Below, piece by piece: positions 52,787 through 61,792 of a DNA stretch of 64,000 nucleotides. The stretch covers positions 1 to 64,000 of the forward strand of contig DASTMO010000027.1 of assembly GCA_035714115.1 (NCBI GenBank). Reading direction: 5' to 3'. This stretch comes from CAMAVH01 sp035714115 (GTDB taxonomy: Bacteria; Pseudomonadota; Alphaproteobacteria; SMXQ01). Under the pieces are notes generated by a model. That model had not been told where the DNA came from and did no database searches. It saw nothing but the letters and a program-made list of their open reading frames with translations. Position 1 is the stretch's first letter. Every line of letters starts with the position of its first letter. The translations under genes and the position numbers were made by a program.

Positions 52787-52814
52787 GGCAGTCTCTCCCC
52801 TCTTCTTCTTGAAC

Positions 52815-53663
52815 TCAAAACGGCCGGTCGCCCTTGACGGTGACGCGGCGCATCATGCGGCGCGTGCCGGGATCGAAGTCGGTGCGGGCATGCAACGCGC
52901 AGCGATTGTCCCACATCACCAAATCGCCAACGCGCCATTTATGACCGTAGATGAACTCGGGCTTCTCGATCTGCAGGAACAGCTCTTCGAGCAGCGCATC
53001 GCTCTCAGCGCGCTCCATGCCGAGGATATGATCGGTCATCAGGCGATTGACGTAGACGCCTTTGCGGCCGCTCTCCGGATGGGTGCGCACGACCGGATGA
53101 GCGAACTTGGGCGCATTGGGATCGATCGCACCCTTGATGGTGGCGCCGTTGCCGTAGTCGTAGACATTGAGCGCCTGCAGGCCTTCGAGCCGCGCCTTCA
53201 TCTTGGCCGGCAGGGACTCATAGACGGCTGTCGCGCTGGAGAACAGCGTGTCGCCGCCCGACGGCGGCACTTCGATGCCGAACAGCATCGTCGCCATGGC
53301 CGGCGTCTCGTAATAGCACTGGTCGGAATGGAACTGCATCTCGCCATCCGGCAACGCGCCCTTCTGGCCGTCGATCACCACATTGGTGACCATCAGCACA
53401 TAGGGATTTTTATAAAGCCCCGGCGTGGTCCGCACCGGCTGCAATTCGCCGAAGCGCTGGGCGAAAGCGATCTGCTGATCCTCGCTCAAGCTCTGGCCGG
53501 GAAAAACGATGACCTCATTGTCGAGCCAGACGCGATGGATCGCCTGGAAGGTCGCGTCGTCGAGCGGCTGCGACAGATCGACGCCGGAAATTTCCGCGCC
53601 GATGGCGGGCGACAGACGCCTCACGGCAAGCGAGAGCGTCTCGGGCGAAGATTGAGCCTGCAT
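52815..53663 (-). CDS. TauD/TfdA-family Fe(II)/2-oxoglutarate dioxygenase
   Basis: A 282-residue dioxygenase. The Fe ligands appear as FHSDQ (His and Asp, about residues 111-113) and CALHAR (His about 257), with the 2-oxoglutarate-binding Arg in TRRMMRR. The N-terminus GAEISGVDLSQPLDDATF is classical for TauD. The TauD/TfdA group hydroxylates taurine, alkylsulfates or herbicide acids, here unknown. Probably transcribed with the downstream GST gene. Confidence 0.9.
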   Translation of the reverse strand: MQAQSSPETLSLAVRRLSPAIGAEISGVDLSQPLDDATFQAIHRVWLDNEVIVFPGQSLSEDQQIAFAQRFGELQPVRTTPGLYKNPYVLMVTNVVIDGQKGALPDGEMQFHSDQCYYETPAMATMLFGIEVPPSGGDTLFSSATAVYESLPAKMKARLEGLQALNVYDYGNGATIKGAIDPNAPKFAHPVVRTHPESGRKGVYVNRLMTDHILGMERAESDALLEELFLQIEKPEFIYGHKWRVGDLVMWDNRCALHARTDFDPGTRRMMRRVTVKGDRPF

Positions 53664-53772
53664 GAAACCTCCTGAACGCGCCTCGAAGTCTGGATGCTTC
53701 GATTACTAATTTTCGCCAGGATAGCCGATAGGTCGTCAGCCTGAAAAGGCCGCTGACACAGGATGGCCCGTT

Positions 53773-54168
53773 TCAAAAATCCAGCGAAAGGATGACCTGA
53801 TCGCCGTCGCGCACTTCCAGCCATTCGCGCAAACCGGTCGAGGCGACCAGCTCGATCTGGTCTTTCGGATAGCTTTCGACCTGCGGCACGACGATCACCA
53901 CGGCGGCTTCATGCGTCTGGAAATGGATGCGCGCGCGCAGGCAACGCGCGTCGCACCAAGAGGGATCTGGCGCGGCGAAATGCTGTCCCTGTGCGATGGC
54001 GGCTTGCCAGGACTCGACGCAAGCGGCGTCCACCCGCACGTTCAAGGTGCCGGGAAATGGATCCATGTCATAGCTCTGGCGGAAGATGCCGAGCGCCCAA
54101 TCGGCGCGGATGAAGGTCGCGCCGACGCCCTGGCCCGTTTCGATGCGGCCGGTGATGCGTGTCGTCAT
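53773..54168 (-). CDS. RibK-like (CTP-dependent riboflavin kinase/DUF120 fold) protein
   Basis: A 131-residue protein aligning over its length with archaeal CTP-dependent riboflavin kinase (RibK). ITGRIETGQGVGATF matches the family's glycine loop, FPGTLNVRVD the PxxGTLN flavin/nucleotide motif (about residues 41-48), and DQIELVASTGLREWLEVRDGDQV the C-terminal E..A...LR..L.L.DGD pattern (cited by parts). Length equals that of archaeal RibK (about 130). Bacteria normally use RibF, so this is unusual. GAGG lies six bases before ATG 54168. It follows the NTF2-like gene by eight bases. Whether it keeps kinase activity is not shown. Confidence 0.65.
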   Translation of the reverse strand: MTTRITGRIETGQGVGATFIRADWALGIFRQSYDMDPFPGTLNVRVDAACVESWQAAIAQGQHFAAPDPSWCDARCLRARIHFQTHEAAVVIVVPQVESYPKDQIELVASTGLREWLEVRDGDQVILSLDF

Positions 54169-54176
54169 GGCCGGCC

Positions 54177-54596
54177 TCAATGCAGACGGGTCGAAGACGG
54201 CGCGCCGGGCGCGCTCTCGATCTTAGGCGCATGCTCGGTCTGGCCGGACTGGTGCAACGCCATGCGCCACAACCCGCCCTCGCGCACGAACATGTTGGTG
54301 GCGACGAGATGCATCTCGCCGATCGCCTCCCAGCAGACGACGACGCCGGCGCCGTCGAGCAGGAAAGCGCGCGGCTCGCGCACCACGATGGCGGGGCGCG
54401 GCGGATTGGCGAGGATGCCGCGCCAGCTCTGCACGATCTGATCGCGCGATTTGAGCGGCGGCCAGCCCGGATGCAGGCAAGCGACGGGGTGATCCTGCGC
54501 CCATAAATCTTCCATGGCCGACGCATCGCCGCGCGCGAAAGCGGCGTAGAACGTCTCATTGGCCAACAGCAACTCGTCCTCGTCCCGACCGTGCAT
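54177..54596 (-). CDS. NTF2-like/SnoaL-type protein
   Basis: A 139-residue protein with the cone-shaped NTF2-like fold pattern: ANETFYAAFARGDASAMEDLWAQD (core part NETFYAAFARGDASAM), HPGWPPLKSRDQIVQSW and GLWRMALHQSG. Family members are isomerases, hydrolases or calcium-binding proteins; no catalytic residue can be assigned. ATG 54596 lies about 46 bases after the predicted promoter, which rules out the longer frame. It is probably co-transcribed with the RibK-like gene. Confidence 0.8.
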   Translation of the reverse strand: MHGRDEDELLLANETFYAAFARGDASAMEDLWAQDHPVACLHPGWPPLKSRDQIVQSWRGILANPPRPAIVVREPRAFLLDGAGVVVCWEAIGEMHLVATNMFVREGGLWRMALHQSGQTEHAPKIESAPGAPSSTRLH

Positions 54597-54648
54597 CTTT
54601 ATGCGTACCGCTATGAACCGTTTTAGGCGTCGCCTTCCTGGGGTACGC

Positions 54649-54676
54649 ATTATAGGCTGTCGGCCGTTCCGACCAA
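54649..54676 (-). promoter_or_regulatory. Sigma70-type promoter for the NTF2-like/RibK-like pair
   Basis: On the minus strand TTGGTC (54676-54671) and a perfect TATAAT (54654-54649) are 16 bases apart, in the divergent gap before the NTF2-like gene. Transcription should start near 54642. Confidence 0.55.
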
Positions 54677-54707
54677 GCCCTTCCCTTTCGCGGTTCCACA
54701 TCAGACG

Positions 54708-55613
54708 ATGACATTGCAAGAGCGCGCCCAGCCGTTGATCGACCGTTACTGGACGTCGCTTCCCGGCAATCTGCGCGGCATCGTCTGGATGCTGCTCTCC
54801 GCGCTCGCCTTTATCGCCGTGCAGTCGGCGACGAAGATGGTCGGCAGCCGCATCGACAGCGCCGAGATCACTTTTTTCCGCTGCTTCTTCGGCGGCCTGG
54901 CGATCCTGCCCTTTCTGCTCAAGAACCGCGCCGAGGCGTTCCGCACGACGATCCCGCTCATGCACATCGGGCGCGGCACAGCGGGCGCCGCCGCCATCTT
55001 CTGCATGGTCTATTCGGTGGTGAACATGCCGCTGGCCGAAGCGACCGCCATCGGCTTCGCCCGGCCGCTGTTCATGATCGTCCTGGCCGTGCTGTTCCTG
55101 CGCGAAGTCGTCGGCTGGCGGCGCTGGACGGCGACCGCCGTCGGCTTCGGCGGCGTCATGATCATGCTGCGTCCCGGCATCGATGTGGTGAGCTTTGCAG
55201 CGCTGGCCGCCCTGCTCGCCTCGCTGTTCTTCAGCCTAGCCCATGTCTTCATCAAGAAGATCACCAAGATCGATCACCCGATGAAGGTGATGGCCTGGTA
55301 TTGGGCCGTCTCCTCCGTCGTGACCTTCCTGCCGATGCTCTTCGTCTGGACGACGCCGAACCTGGAAGAATTCGTGCTGCTGATGATCGTCGGATTTTTG
55401 TCCGGCACGGCGCAGACGCTGGTCGTCTACAGCCTGCGCGTCGGCGACGCCTCGATCGTCGAGCCTTTCGACTATTCGCGCATCGTCTGGGCGCTGCTCG
55501 CGGGCTTGCTGATCTTCGGGGAAAGCGCCGACGGCTGGGTGCTGCTCGGCGCCGGCGTCGTCGCGGCAAGCAACATTTATATCGCGCGTCGCGCCGCCAA
55601 GCGGCTCGAATAG
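54708..55613 (+). CDS. DMT-superfamily transporter (EamA)
   Basis: A 301-residue, ten-TM protein with two EamA repeats (about 25-155 and 170-295). FRCFFGGLAILPFLLKNR, ATAIGFARPLFMIVLAVLFL and FGGVMIMLRPG are typical, and the second repeat has YSRIVWALLAGLLIFGE. Likely exports metabolites such as amino acids or sugars. Confidence 0.9.
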   Translation: MTLQERAQPLIDRYWTSLPGNLRGIVWMLLSALAFIAVQSATKMVGSRIDSAEITFFRCFFGGLAILPFLLKNRAEAFRTTIPLMHIGRGTAGAAAIFCMVYSVVNMPLAEATAIGFARPLFMIVLAVLFLREVVGWRRWTATAVGFGGVMIMLRPGIDVVSFAALAALLASLFFSLAHVFIKKITKIDHPMKVMAWYWAVSSVVTFLPMLFVWTTPNLEEFVLLMIVGFLSGTAQTLVVYSLRVGDASIVEPFDYSRIVWALLAGLLIFGESADGWVLLGAGVVAASNIYIARRAAKRLE

Positions 55614-56153
55614 CTACTGCGCCAGATCGACTCGTCCGCTGTCCTTGCGGTCGCGATCGCGGAACGCCATCACTTGCAGCAATTGCAGATCGCCGTCCGC
55701 GACGTTCACGAAACGATAGCGCGCGTAGGCCGGCAGAATCGCGCCCTCTTGCGGCCCGAACTCGCCGATCAGCTCGTCGCCCGGCCCGTAGAAACGGGCG
55801 CGCCCTTTGAGCACAAGCCAGAAGCAATCGGTGTTGGCGTGATAGTGCGGGATGGGCTCGCCGCTGCCGCGCTTGAACTGATGCAGCATGCCGCGAATCA
55901 AATCGGTGCGGCCAAGGTCAACCCGCGCTTTGGCAGCGCCCGCCAAAGCGAAAGGCTGCACCAACGCTTCCGCTTCATTGTGCAGGCGCTCGAGGCTTTC
56001 GCGCGACGGACCTGCAGTGCGGCTGGCGGCCAGCTCTGCGGACAGGCGCGGAGTCTTGATCGCTCGCGGGCGCGCGGAGCCGTCAGGAAAATGCGTCGCC
56101 CCATCGGGCATGACGCCATCTGGCGCGGATTGACGCGGGACTGTGCTCGACAT
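55614..56153 (-). CDS. Cupin-domain protein
   Basis: A 179-residue protein. After about 80 residues, a cupin barrel holds IPHYHANTDCFWLVLKGRA (two histidines) and DELIGEFGPQEGAILPAYARYRF. The His-x-His pair could bind metal; the usual late His appears to be missing (ARYRF). It starts at MSSTV with AAGGGG six bases upstream, and ends one base past the DMT gene. Confidence 0.8.
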   Translation of the reverse strand: MSSTVPRQSAPDGVMPDGATHFPDGSARPRAIKTPRLSAELAASRTAGPSRESLERLHNEAEALVQPFALAGAAKARVDLGRTDLIRGMLHQFKRGSGEPIPHYHANTDCFWLVLKGRARFYGPGDELIGEFGPQEGAILPAYARYRFVNVADGDLQLLQVMAFRDRDRKDSGRVDLAQ

Positions 56154-56334
56154 GCGGTTCCCCTTCATGACGCGCGGCGCATCGCCTCGCGGCGGGCCGT
56201 CTTTGTCCTTGGCGAAAAGTCTAAGCCCGCGACGCGCCGCTCTGCAATCGCCGTCCGGCGAAACTTTTGCTGAACAGCCGGCGAAACCGGCTATGCTGCC
56301 GAAAACAAAACGTTTTCTCATTGGGTGACAGTTC

Positions 56335-57588
56335 GTGCTGCAGCTCATCCGCGCCAATCCGCATGGCTGGATCGTCGTCACGGTCTGTTTTTTCGCTCTC
56401 AGCGTCGTCTCCGCGACTCGCGCCAGCATCGGTTTGGTGATGCCGTCGCTCGAAGCCGATTTCGGCTGGAGCCGCGGTTTCATCTCCTCAGTCGCCGCCT
56501 GGGCGCTCGTCACCATGGCGATCACCGCGCCGATCGTCGGCAACCTGCTCGACCGCTACGGCGCGCGCGTCATCCTGACCGTCGGCCTATTCATCGCCGG
56601 CATCGGCCTCTGCTCGTCGGCGATCATCGAAAGCCAATGGCAGTTCCTGCTCAGCTTCGCGCTGCTTGCCGGCATCGGCTACGGCACAGTCGCCAAGAGC
56701 GTCGTCTCGGCGACCATCGTGCTCTATTTCGAAAAGAACCGAGGCCTCGCCACCGGCTTCGCTGCCGCCGGCTCGACCGCCGGCCAACTCGCGCTGTTGC
56801 CGACGCTGGCCTTCGTGCTCACCGCCATGGGCTGGCGCTACGGCTACATCTTCCTTGGACTCAGCTGCTTCGTCTTCATTCCCTTCGTCTGGTTCCTGAT
56901 CGGCAGCGCCAAGAAACAACCGCCGATCAAGGAGAAGTCCGCGCTGCCTGATATGGGCCTGGCGCAGCGGCTCGGCTTTCTCTTTCGCAACCGCACCTTC
57001 GTGCTGCTGCTCGGCAGCTACACCATCTGCGGCTTCACCACCGCCGGCGTCATTGAGACTCACCTGATCCCTTATGTACAAAGCTGCGGCATTCCCATCG
57101 TCACCGGCGCGACAGCTTACGGCGTGCTCGCGGGCTTCAACATGCTCGGCATGGCGGTGGCCGGCTGGCTCGCCGACAAGATGCACCGCCCGCTGCTGCT
57201 CGGCACGATCTACGCCATGCGCGGGATGTCTTTCATTTTCCTAATGATGGTGCCGAGCTATGACGTGCCGGCGCTATTTCTCTTCGCTGTCATGTTCGGC
57301 ATTTTCGACTATTCGACGATCCCCGCCACCACCTCGCTGATCGCCAGCCATGTCGGCGTGCGCGTGCTGGGCTTGGCGCTCGGCATGCTGGGGATGTTCC
57401 ATTCGGCAGGCGCCGCCGCGGGCGCTTTCCTCGGCGGCAAGCTCTACGACCTCTTCCAACAATATGACTGGGTGTGGACCGTCTCCATCGTGCTCGCGCT
57501 CGCCGCCGCCGCCATGGCCTATGCCATCAAAGAAAAACCGTCGGAGCGCAAACCGGCCGCACCGCAAGCCGCCGAGGCCACAGCATGA
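56335..57588 (+). CDS. MFS transporter (monocarboxylate/OFA-like)
   Basis: A 417-residue, 12-TM MFS protein starting at GTG 56335. SIGLVMPSLEADFGWSRGF and PIVGNLLDRYGARVILTVG match the MFS_1 group that includes oxalate/formate and monocarboxylate carriers. Its stop overlaps the start of the FMN reductase gene (ATGA). Substrate unknown. Confidence 0.88.
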   Translation: MLQLIRANPHGWIVVTVCFFALSVVSATRASIGLVMPSLEADFGWSRGFISSVAAWALVTMAITAPIVGNLLDRYGARVILTVGLFIAGIGLCSSAIIESQWQFLLSFALLAGIGYGTVAKSVVSATIVLYFEKNRGLATGFAAAGSTAGQLALLPTLAFVLTAMGWRYGYIFLGLSCFVFIPFVWFLIGSAKKQPPIKEKSALPDMGLAQRLGFLFRNRTFVLLLGSYTICGFTTAGVIETHLIPYVQSCGIPIVTGATAYGVLAGFNMLGMAVAGWLADKMHRPLLLGTIYAMRGMSFIFLMMVPSYDVPALFLFAVMFGIFDYSTIPATTSLIASHVGVRVLGLALGMLGMFHSAGAAAGAFLGGKLYDLFQQYDWVWTVSIVLALAAAAMAYAIKEKPSERKPAAPQAAEATA

Positions 57589-58121
57589 AGATTTTCGCTT
57601 TCGCCGGCGCGCTGCGCGCTGCCTCATACAATCGCAAGCTGCTCGCGCTCGCCGCCGAGATGGCGCGCAAAAGCGGAGCCGAAGTCGAGCTCGGCGATTT
57701 CCGCGATTATTGTCCGCCGAACTACGACGGCGATGTGGAAGCGGCCAGCGGCCTACCTCGTGAAGCGCAAGCCTTGGCCGCCAAGATCGAATGGGCGGAC
57801 GGCCTCATCATCGCCTCGCCCGAATACAATCGCTCAATTCCCGGCCCGCTAAAGAACGCCCTCGACTGGGTTTCGCGTCTCAAGCCTTACCGCCTGACGG
57901 ATAAGAAGGTGCTGATGATCGGCGCGACCTCGGGCAAAGCCGGCTGTGCCAACGGCTTCATCGCCCTGCGCGTCACGCTCGAATTTCAGGCGGCCAAGGT
58001 CTATCCCGACACGTTCGGCCTCAACGGCGCGGCGACCGCCTTCACAGCCGACGGCGCATTGGCCGACGCGGATCAGGCCGCGAAGCTCGAGACGCTCGTG
58101 AAAGCCTTTATCGCGTCCTAG
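57585..58121 (+). CDS. NADPH-dependent FMN reductase family
   Basis: A 178-residue flavodoxin-like protein. The FMN phosphate loop is GALRAASYNRKLL; SPEYNRSIPGPLKNALDWVSR is the hallmark of the ChrR/SsuE-like reductases. Coupled by ATGA to the MFS gene upstream. It ends tail-to-tail with the next gene, sharing four bases. Confidence 0.92.
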   Translation: MKIFAFAGALRAASYNRKLLALAAEMARKSGAEVELGDFRDYCPPNYDGDVEAASGLPREAQALAAKIEWADGLIIASPEYNRSIPGPLKNALDWVSRLKPYRLTDKKVLMIGATSGKAGCANGFIALRVTLEFQAAKVYPDTFGLNGAATAFTADGALADADQAAKLETLVKAFIAS

Positions 58122-59095
58122 CGCGCGGCCGGCGCGATCTTCGGACCGTAGACCAGCTTGCCGAGCGGCGCGTTCTGGCGATAGAGCGCGTAATTGTCGG
58201 CGAAAATCTTCACTACCGCTTCCGTATTGTCGCCGCCCGCGCCGGCAATATGCGGCGTCAGCACCACATTCGGCAAGGACCAGAGCGGGCTGCCTGCAGG
58301 CAACGGCTCTTCCGATGTCACGTCCAACCCGGCGCCAAAAATCTTCTTCTCCCGCAAGGCAGCGATCATAGCGGCCTCGTCGATCAACAAGCCCCTGGCG
58401 ACATTGACCAGCACCGCCGTCGGCTTCATCGCCGCGAAGGCCTTGGCGTCGATCATGTGATGGGTGGTCTCGTCATAGGTCATGCCGAGCGCGATCACGT
58501 CGGCCTCGGCGATCGCGGCGAGCATCTGCTCGCGCGGGCGAATCTCGTCAACATTCGGCAGCGACCCTACGCTGCGGCTGATGCCGATCACCCGCATGTC
58601 GAAGGCCTTGGCTTTGCGCGCGATATCTTGGCCAACGGCGCCGAGGCCGATGACCAGCATCGTTTTGCGCTCGAGCGACGTGGTGCGCGGGCTGACATCG
58701 TCACGCACCCAGACTTCCCTGGGCCGCGCCGCAAAGGTCTCGCCATATTGGCGGATCACGCTCAGCAGCAGCGACATGGCATGTTCCGCCACGCGCCGGG
58801 CGTGAAAGCCCGAGGCGTTGGTCACCGACACGCCCTCCGGGAGGCCATTCTTGATGGCCTTGTCGACGCCGGAGGTGGTGAACTGAATCCAGCGCAGTTT
58901 CTTGCCGAGCTCGCGAATGACCTGGGCCGCCTCCGCTTCATAGATGCGATTGGAGGTGATCATCACTTCGGCCTCGGGCAGACGCGCGCGCAATTCCTCC
59001 GTCGTGTTGGCGATCAGGACGCGGATGTCCGGCAAAGCGGATACGCGCGATACGAGGTCGCTCTTGCGTCCCGGAAACAGGATGACGGTATTCAT
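58118..59095 (-). CDS. D-2-hydroxyacid dehydrogenase
   Basis: A 325-residue NAD-dependent dehydrogenase. The Rossmann motif is VIGLGAVGQDIARKA; the catalytic Arg is in VNVARGLLIDE, the Glu in TSEEPLP and the His in TPHIAGAG. Start MNTVILF follows AGGAG by eight bases. Substrate not determinable; distinct from the GhrA-like gene at 27798-28727. Confidence 0.9.
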   Translation of the reverse strand: MNTVILFPGRKSDLVSRVSALPDIRVLIANTTEELRARLPEAEVMITSNRIYEAEAAQVIRELGKKLRWIQFTTSGVDKAIKNGLPEGVSVTNASGFHARRVAEHAMSLLLSVIRQYGETFAARPREVWVRDDVSPRTTSLERKTMLVIGLGAVGQDIARKAKAFDMRVIGISRSVGSLPNVDEIRPREQMLAAIAEADVIALGMTYDETTHHMIDAKAFAAMKPTAVLVNVARGLLIDEAAMIAALREKKIFGAGLDVTSEEPLPAGSPLWSLPNVVLTPHIAGAGGDNTEAVVKIFADNYALYRQNAPLGKLVYGPKIAPAAR

Positions 59096-59229
59096 GCGTG
59101 AAACTCCTGATGCGGGCGCCGCAAACGCGCCTCTTGGCCGTCTCGCGCTATGCGGCGACACCGCGCGCATGGTATGACATCCGCAGAATTAGACAAGACG
59201 ACGGGCGCTCGCCCGATGGGGGAAACGGC

Positions 59230-60564
59230 GTGAACGGTTTGTTTTTCGGCATCGTCCTGCTGGCCTTCGGCGTCACCGCCTGGCGTCAAATCTTCTCCGT
59301 CACCCCTGCCGGCCAGCCCTCCCCGATGGAGGCGCTCGGCGCCGGCATGATCAACACGGCAGCCAGCTCCGTCACGCTCGCCCTCGGCTTGATCGGCGCG
59401 ATGGCGCTCTTCCTCGGCCTGATGAAAGTGGCCGAAGCCGGCGGCCTGCTCGTCGTCATCGCCCGCCTTATCCGCCCGCTGATGGTCAAGCTGTTCCCCG
59501 ATGTGCCGGCCGATCATCCGGCCATGGGCGCGATGACGCTCAACATGTCGGCCAATGCCCTCGGCCTCGGCAATGCCGCGACGCCCTTCGGCATTCGCGC
59601 CATGCAGGAGCTCGACAAGCTCAACCCGCACAAAGGCACCGCCACAGACGCCATGGTGATGTTCATCGTCATCAACACGGCAAACGTCACCATCCTGCCG
59701 ACCAGCGTGGTCGCCCTGCGCGCCGCGGTCGGTTCAGCGGATCCGGCTGCCGTGGTGCCGACGACTTTGTTCGCCACCATCGTCGCCACCGGCGTGGCCA
59801 TCGTTTGCGTCAAATGGCTCGGGCGCTATTGGCCGGTGAAGGCCGATGACTCCATCGCGGCCGCGCCTGTCCAAACCGTCGAGGGCGAAAGCTTTCCAGA
59901 AGCCGACGTTTCCAGCGCCGAGACCGCCGCGCGTGTGCGCCCCGAAGATGCCGCCGGCTATTCCGCCTGGGCGTCCTATCTGTTTCTTGCCTTTGTCGTC
60001 GCGCTGGTGCCGCTGACGCTGTTCTACGGACGCGCCATCTCGCCCTGGATCATCCCCGGCATCATGGTCGGAATTCTCATCTACGGCGTCGTCAAACGCG
60101 TGCGCGTTTATGAGGCCTTCGTCGAGGGCGCCCGCGACGGCTTCACCGTCGCCGTGCGCATCATCCCCTATCTCGTCGCCATCCTCGTCGCCATCGCCAT
60201 GCTGCGCGCCTCTGGCGCGCTCGACGCCATCATCGGCGTCATCGCGCCGCTCAGCACGAAGATCGGCCTGCCCGCCGAAGTGCTGCCCATGGCGCTGATG
60301 CGTTCGCTGTCGGGCTCAGGCGCTTACGGCATCATGGCCGACGCCCTGAAAGACCCGAACATCGGACCGGATAGCTACGCCGGCTTGCTGATCAGCACGA
60401 TCCAGGGATCGAGCGAAACGACCTTCTACGTGCTGGCGGTCTATTGCGGCGCCATCGGCGTGCGGCGGATGCGCCATGCGGTGATCGTCGGCGTCATCGC
60501 CGACATCGCCGCCGTGCTGGCCGCGGTCGCGGTCTGCGCCTATATGGCGGCGCGCTTCTCGTAA
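59230..60564 (+). CDS. SpmA-SpmB-like nucleoside-recognition membrane protein
   Basis: A 444-residue membrane protein that joins two Gate (nucleoside recognition) domains. The first (about 1-200) has MTLNMSANALGLGNAATPFGI and FIVINTANVTILPTSVVALR, as in SpmA. The second (about 240-440) has MRSLSGSGAYGIMADALKD and LISTIQGSSETTFYVLAVY, as in SpmB. In Firmicutes these are two proteins needed for spore core dehydration; here in a non-sporing lineage the role is unknown. Starts at GTG with GGGGGA six bases upstream. Its 3' end overlaps the convergent MFS gene by 25 bases. Confidence 0.88.
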   Translation: MNGLFFGIVLLAFGVTAWRQIFSVTPAGQPSPMEALGAGMINTAASSVTLALGLIGAMALFLGLMKVAEAGGLLVVIARLIRPLMVKLFPDVPADHPAMGAMTLNMSANALGLGNAATPFGIRAMQELDKLNPHKGTATDAMVMFIVINTANVTILPTSVVALRAAVGSADPAAVVPTTLFATIVATGVAIVCVKWLGRYWPVKADDSIAAAPVQTVEGESFPEADVSSAETAARVRPEDAAGYSAWASYLFLAFVVALVPLTLFYGRAISPWIIPGIMVGILIYGVVKRVRVYEAFVEGARDGFTVAVRIIPYLVAILVAIAMLRASGALDAIIGVIAPLSTKIGLPAEVLPMALMRSLSGSGAYGIMADALKDPNIGPDSYAGLLISTIQGSSETTFYVLAVYCGAIGVRRMRHAVIVGVIADIAAVLAAVAVCAYMAARFS

Positions 60565-61790
60565 AGCCGCCGCTCCAACAAGCGCACGGCCAGCGCGAAG
60601 ATGATGCCGAGCGCGCCGCAGCCGGCGAAAATCCAGGCGCCGCCCTGCCAGCCGCCCGCCGCCGACACGGCGATGGCGATGATTGGCGGTCCGGCGAGTT
60701 GTCCCACCGCCGAACCTTGGACCAACATGCCGTTGGCGCCGCCAATTTGGCGCGGCGACGGCGTGAAGACCGGCGCGCCAGCCAAGGCCGCCGCCGGCAG
60801 CACACCGCCGAAACCGGAGAAGATCAGGCAGAGCGCATAGCGCAACGCGTCCGGCGTGGCGTCGCTGAAAATGCCGAGGCCGCAGAGCAGTGTCAGCATG
60901 CCGGTGCAGGTGAGCAGCCACCAGCGCTGCGCGCCGCGCTGCAAGAGCCAGCCGCCGAGAATATTGCCCGGCACGTTGACCGCCACCACAAGCACGGTGA
61001 GATGCGCCGCCAGCGCGACATGAAGGCCGCGCTGCTCGACGAGATAGGACGGCAGCCAAGCCATCAGCGCCATCCACGGCAGACTGTAGACGCTGAAGCA
61101 AAAGGCCAGGCACCAAAGACCCGGCCGCGCCAGCGTCTCGCGCAGATCGGCAGCCCAACTATGTGATAGGGCGCGCGGTTCAGGCCGCGCCGCCGCCGGA
61201 AAACGGCGCAGCGTCCACCACAGCAGCGCCGCCCAGAGCAATGTAGCCAGCGCCACGGCATGCCAGAAGCCGCGCCATTCGAGCCACTGCATCAGGCTGG
61301 GCGCCATCAGCAGCAAGAGGCCGAGGCCGCCCGGCATGTAAGCGCCCCACAGGCCGAGCGCGAGGCGGCGATCGGCGCGCCGCGTCGCCTGGGCGATCAG
61401 AGACGGTGCGCTGACCACGACGCCGACGAAGCCGAGCCCTTCGAGCGCGCGCGCGGCGAGCAGCCAGACCTCGGAATGCGCAATTGCGCCGCCCGACGCG
61501 CCGGCGGCTAAAACGAAGAAACTCGCGAGGATAATGCGGCGGTGGCCGATCCGATCGGCGCCGCCGCCCGCCAGCATGCCGAGCAGCACTGCGGTCACGC
61601 TAAAGATCGACAGCACCCAGCCGGCGGCAACGAGGCCGATGCCCATTTCGGCGCGCAGCGCCGGCATGGCGGCGGGCAGCATGCCGATATGGCCGGCGGC
61701 GACGACCCCGGCCCCGAACAAAGCGAGGACCACGCCCCAACGGGTGACGGCGGGGCCATCCCCAGGGGCCGGCGAAGCTGCGTCGGCCAT
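60540..61790 (-). CDS. MFS transporter
   Basis: A 416-residue, 12-TM MFS protein. LAGGGADRIGHRRIILAS is motif A; ALEGLGFVGVVVSAPSLIAQ resembles CynX/NreB-like carriers. It starts two bases after the aldo/keto reductase stop, so both form an operon. Its 3' end overlaps the opposite gene by 25 bases. Confidence 0.87.
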   Translation of the reverse strand: MADAASPAPGDGPAVTRWGVVLALFGAGVVAAGHIGMLPAAMPALRAEMGIGLVAAGWVLSIFSVTAVLLGMLAGGGADRIGHRRIILASFFVLAAGASGGAIAHSEVWLLAARALEGLGFVGVVVSAPSLIAQATRRADRRLALGLWGAYMPGGLGLLLLMAPSLMQWLEWRGFWHAVALATLLWAALLWWTLRRFPAAARPEPRALSHSWAADLRETLARPGLWCLAFCFSVYSLPWMALMAWLPSYLVEQRGLHVALAAHLTVLVVAVNVPGNILGGWLLQRGAQRWWLLTCTGMLTLLCGLGIFSDATPDALRYALCLIFSGFGGVLPAAALAGAPVFTPSPRQIGGANGMLVQGSAVGQLAGPPIIAIAVSAAGGWQGGAWIFAGCGALGIIFALAVRLLERRLYEKRAAI

Positions 61791-61792
61791 GT

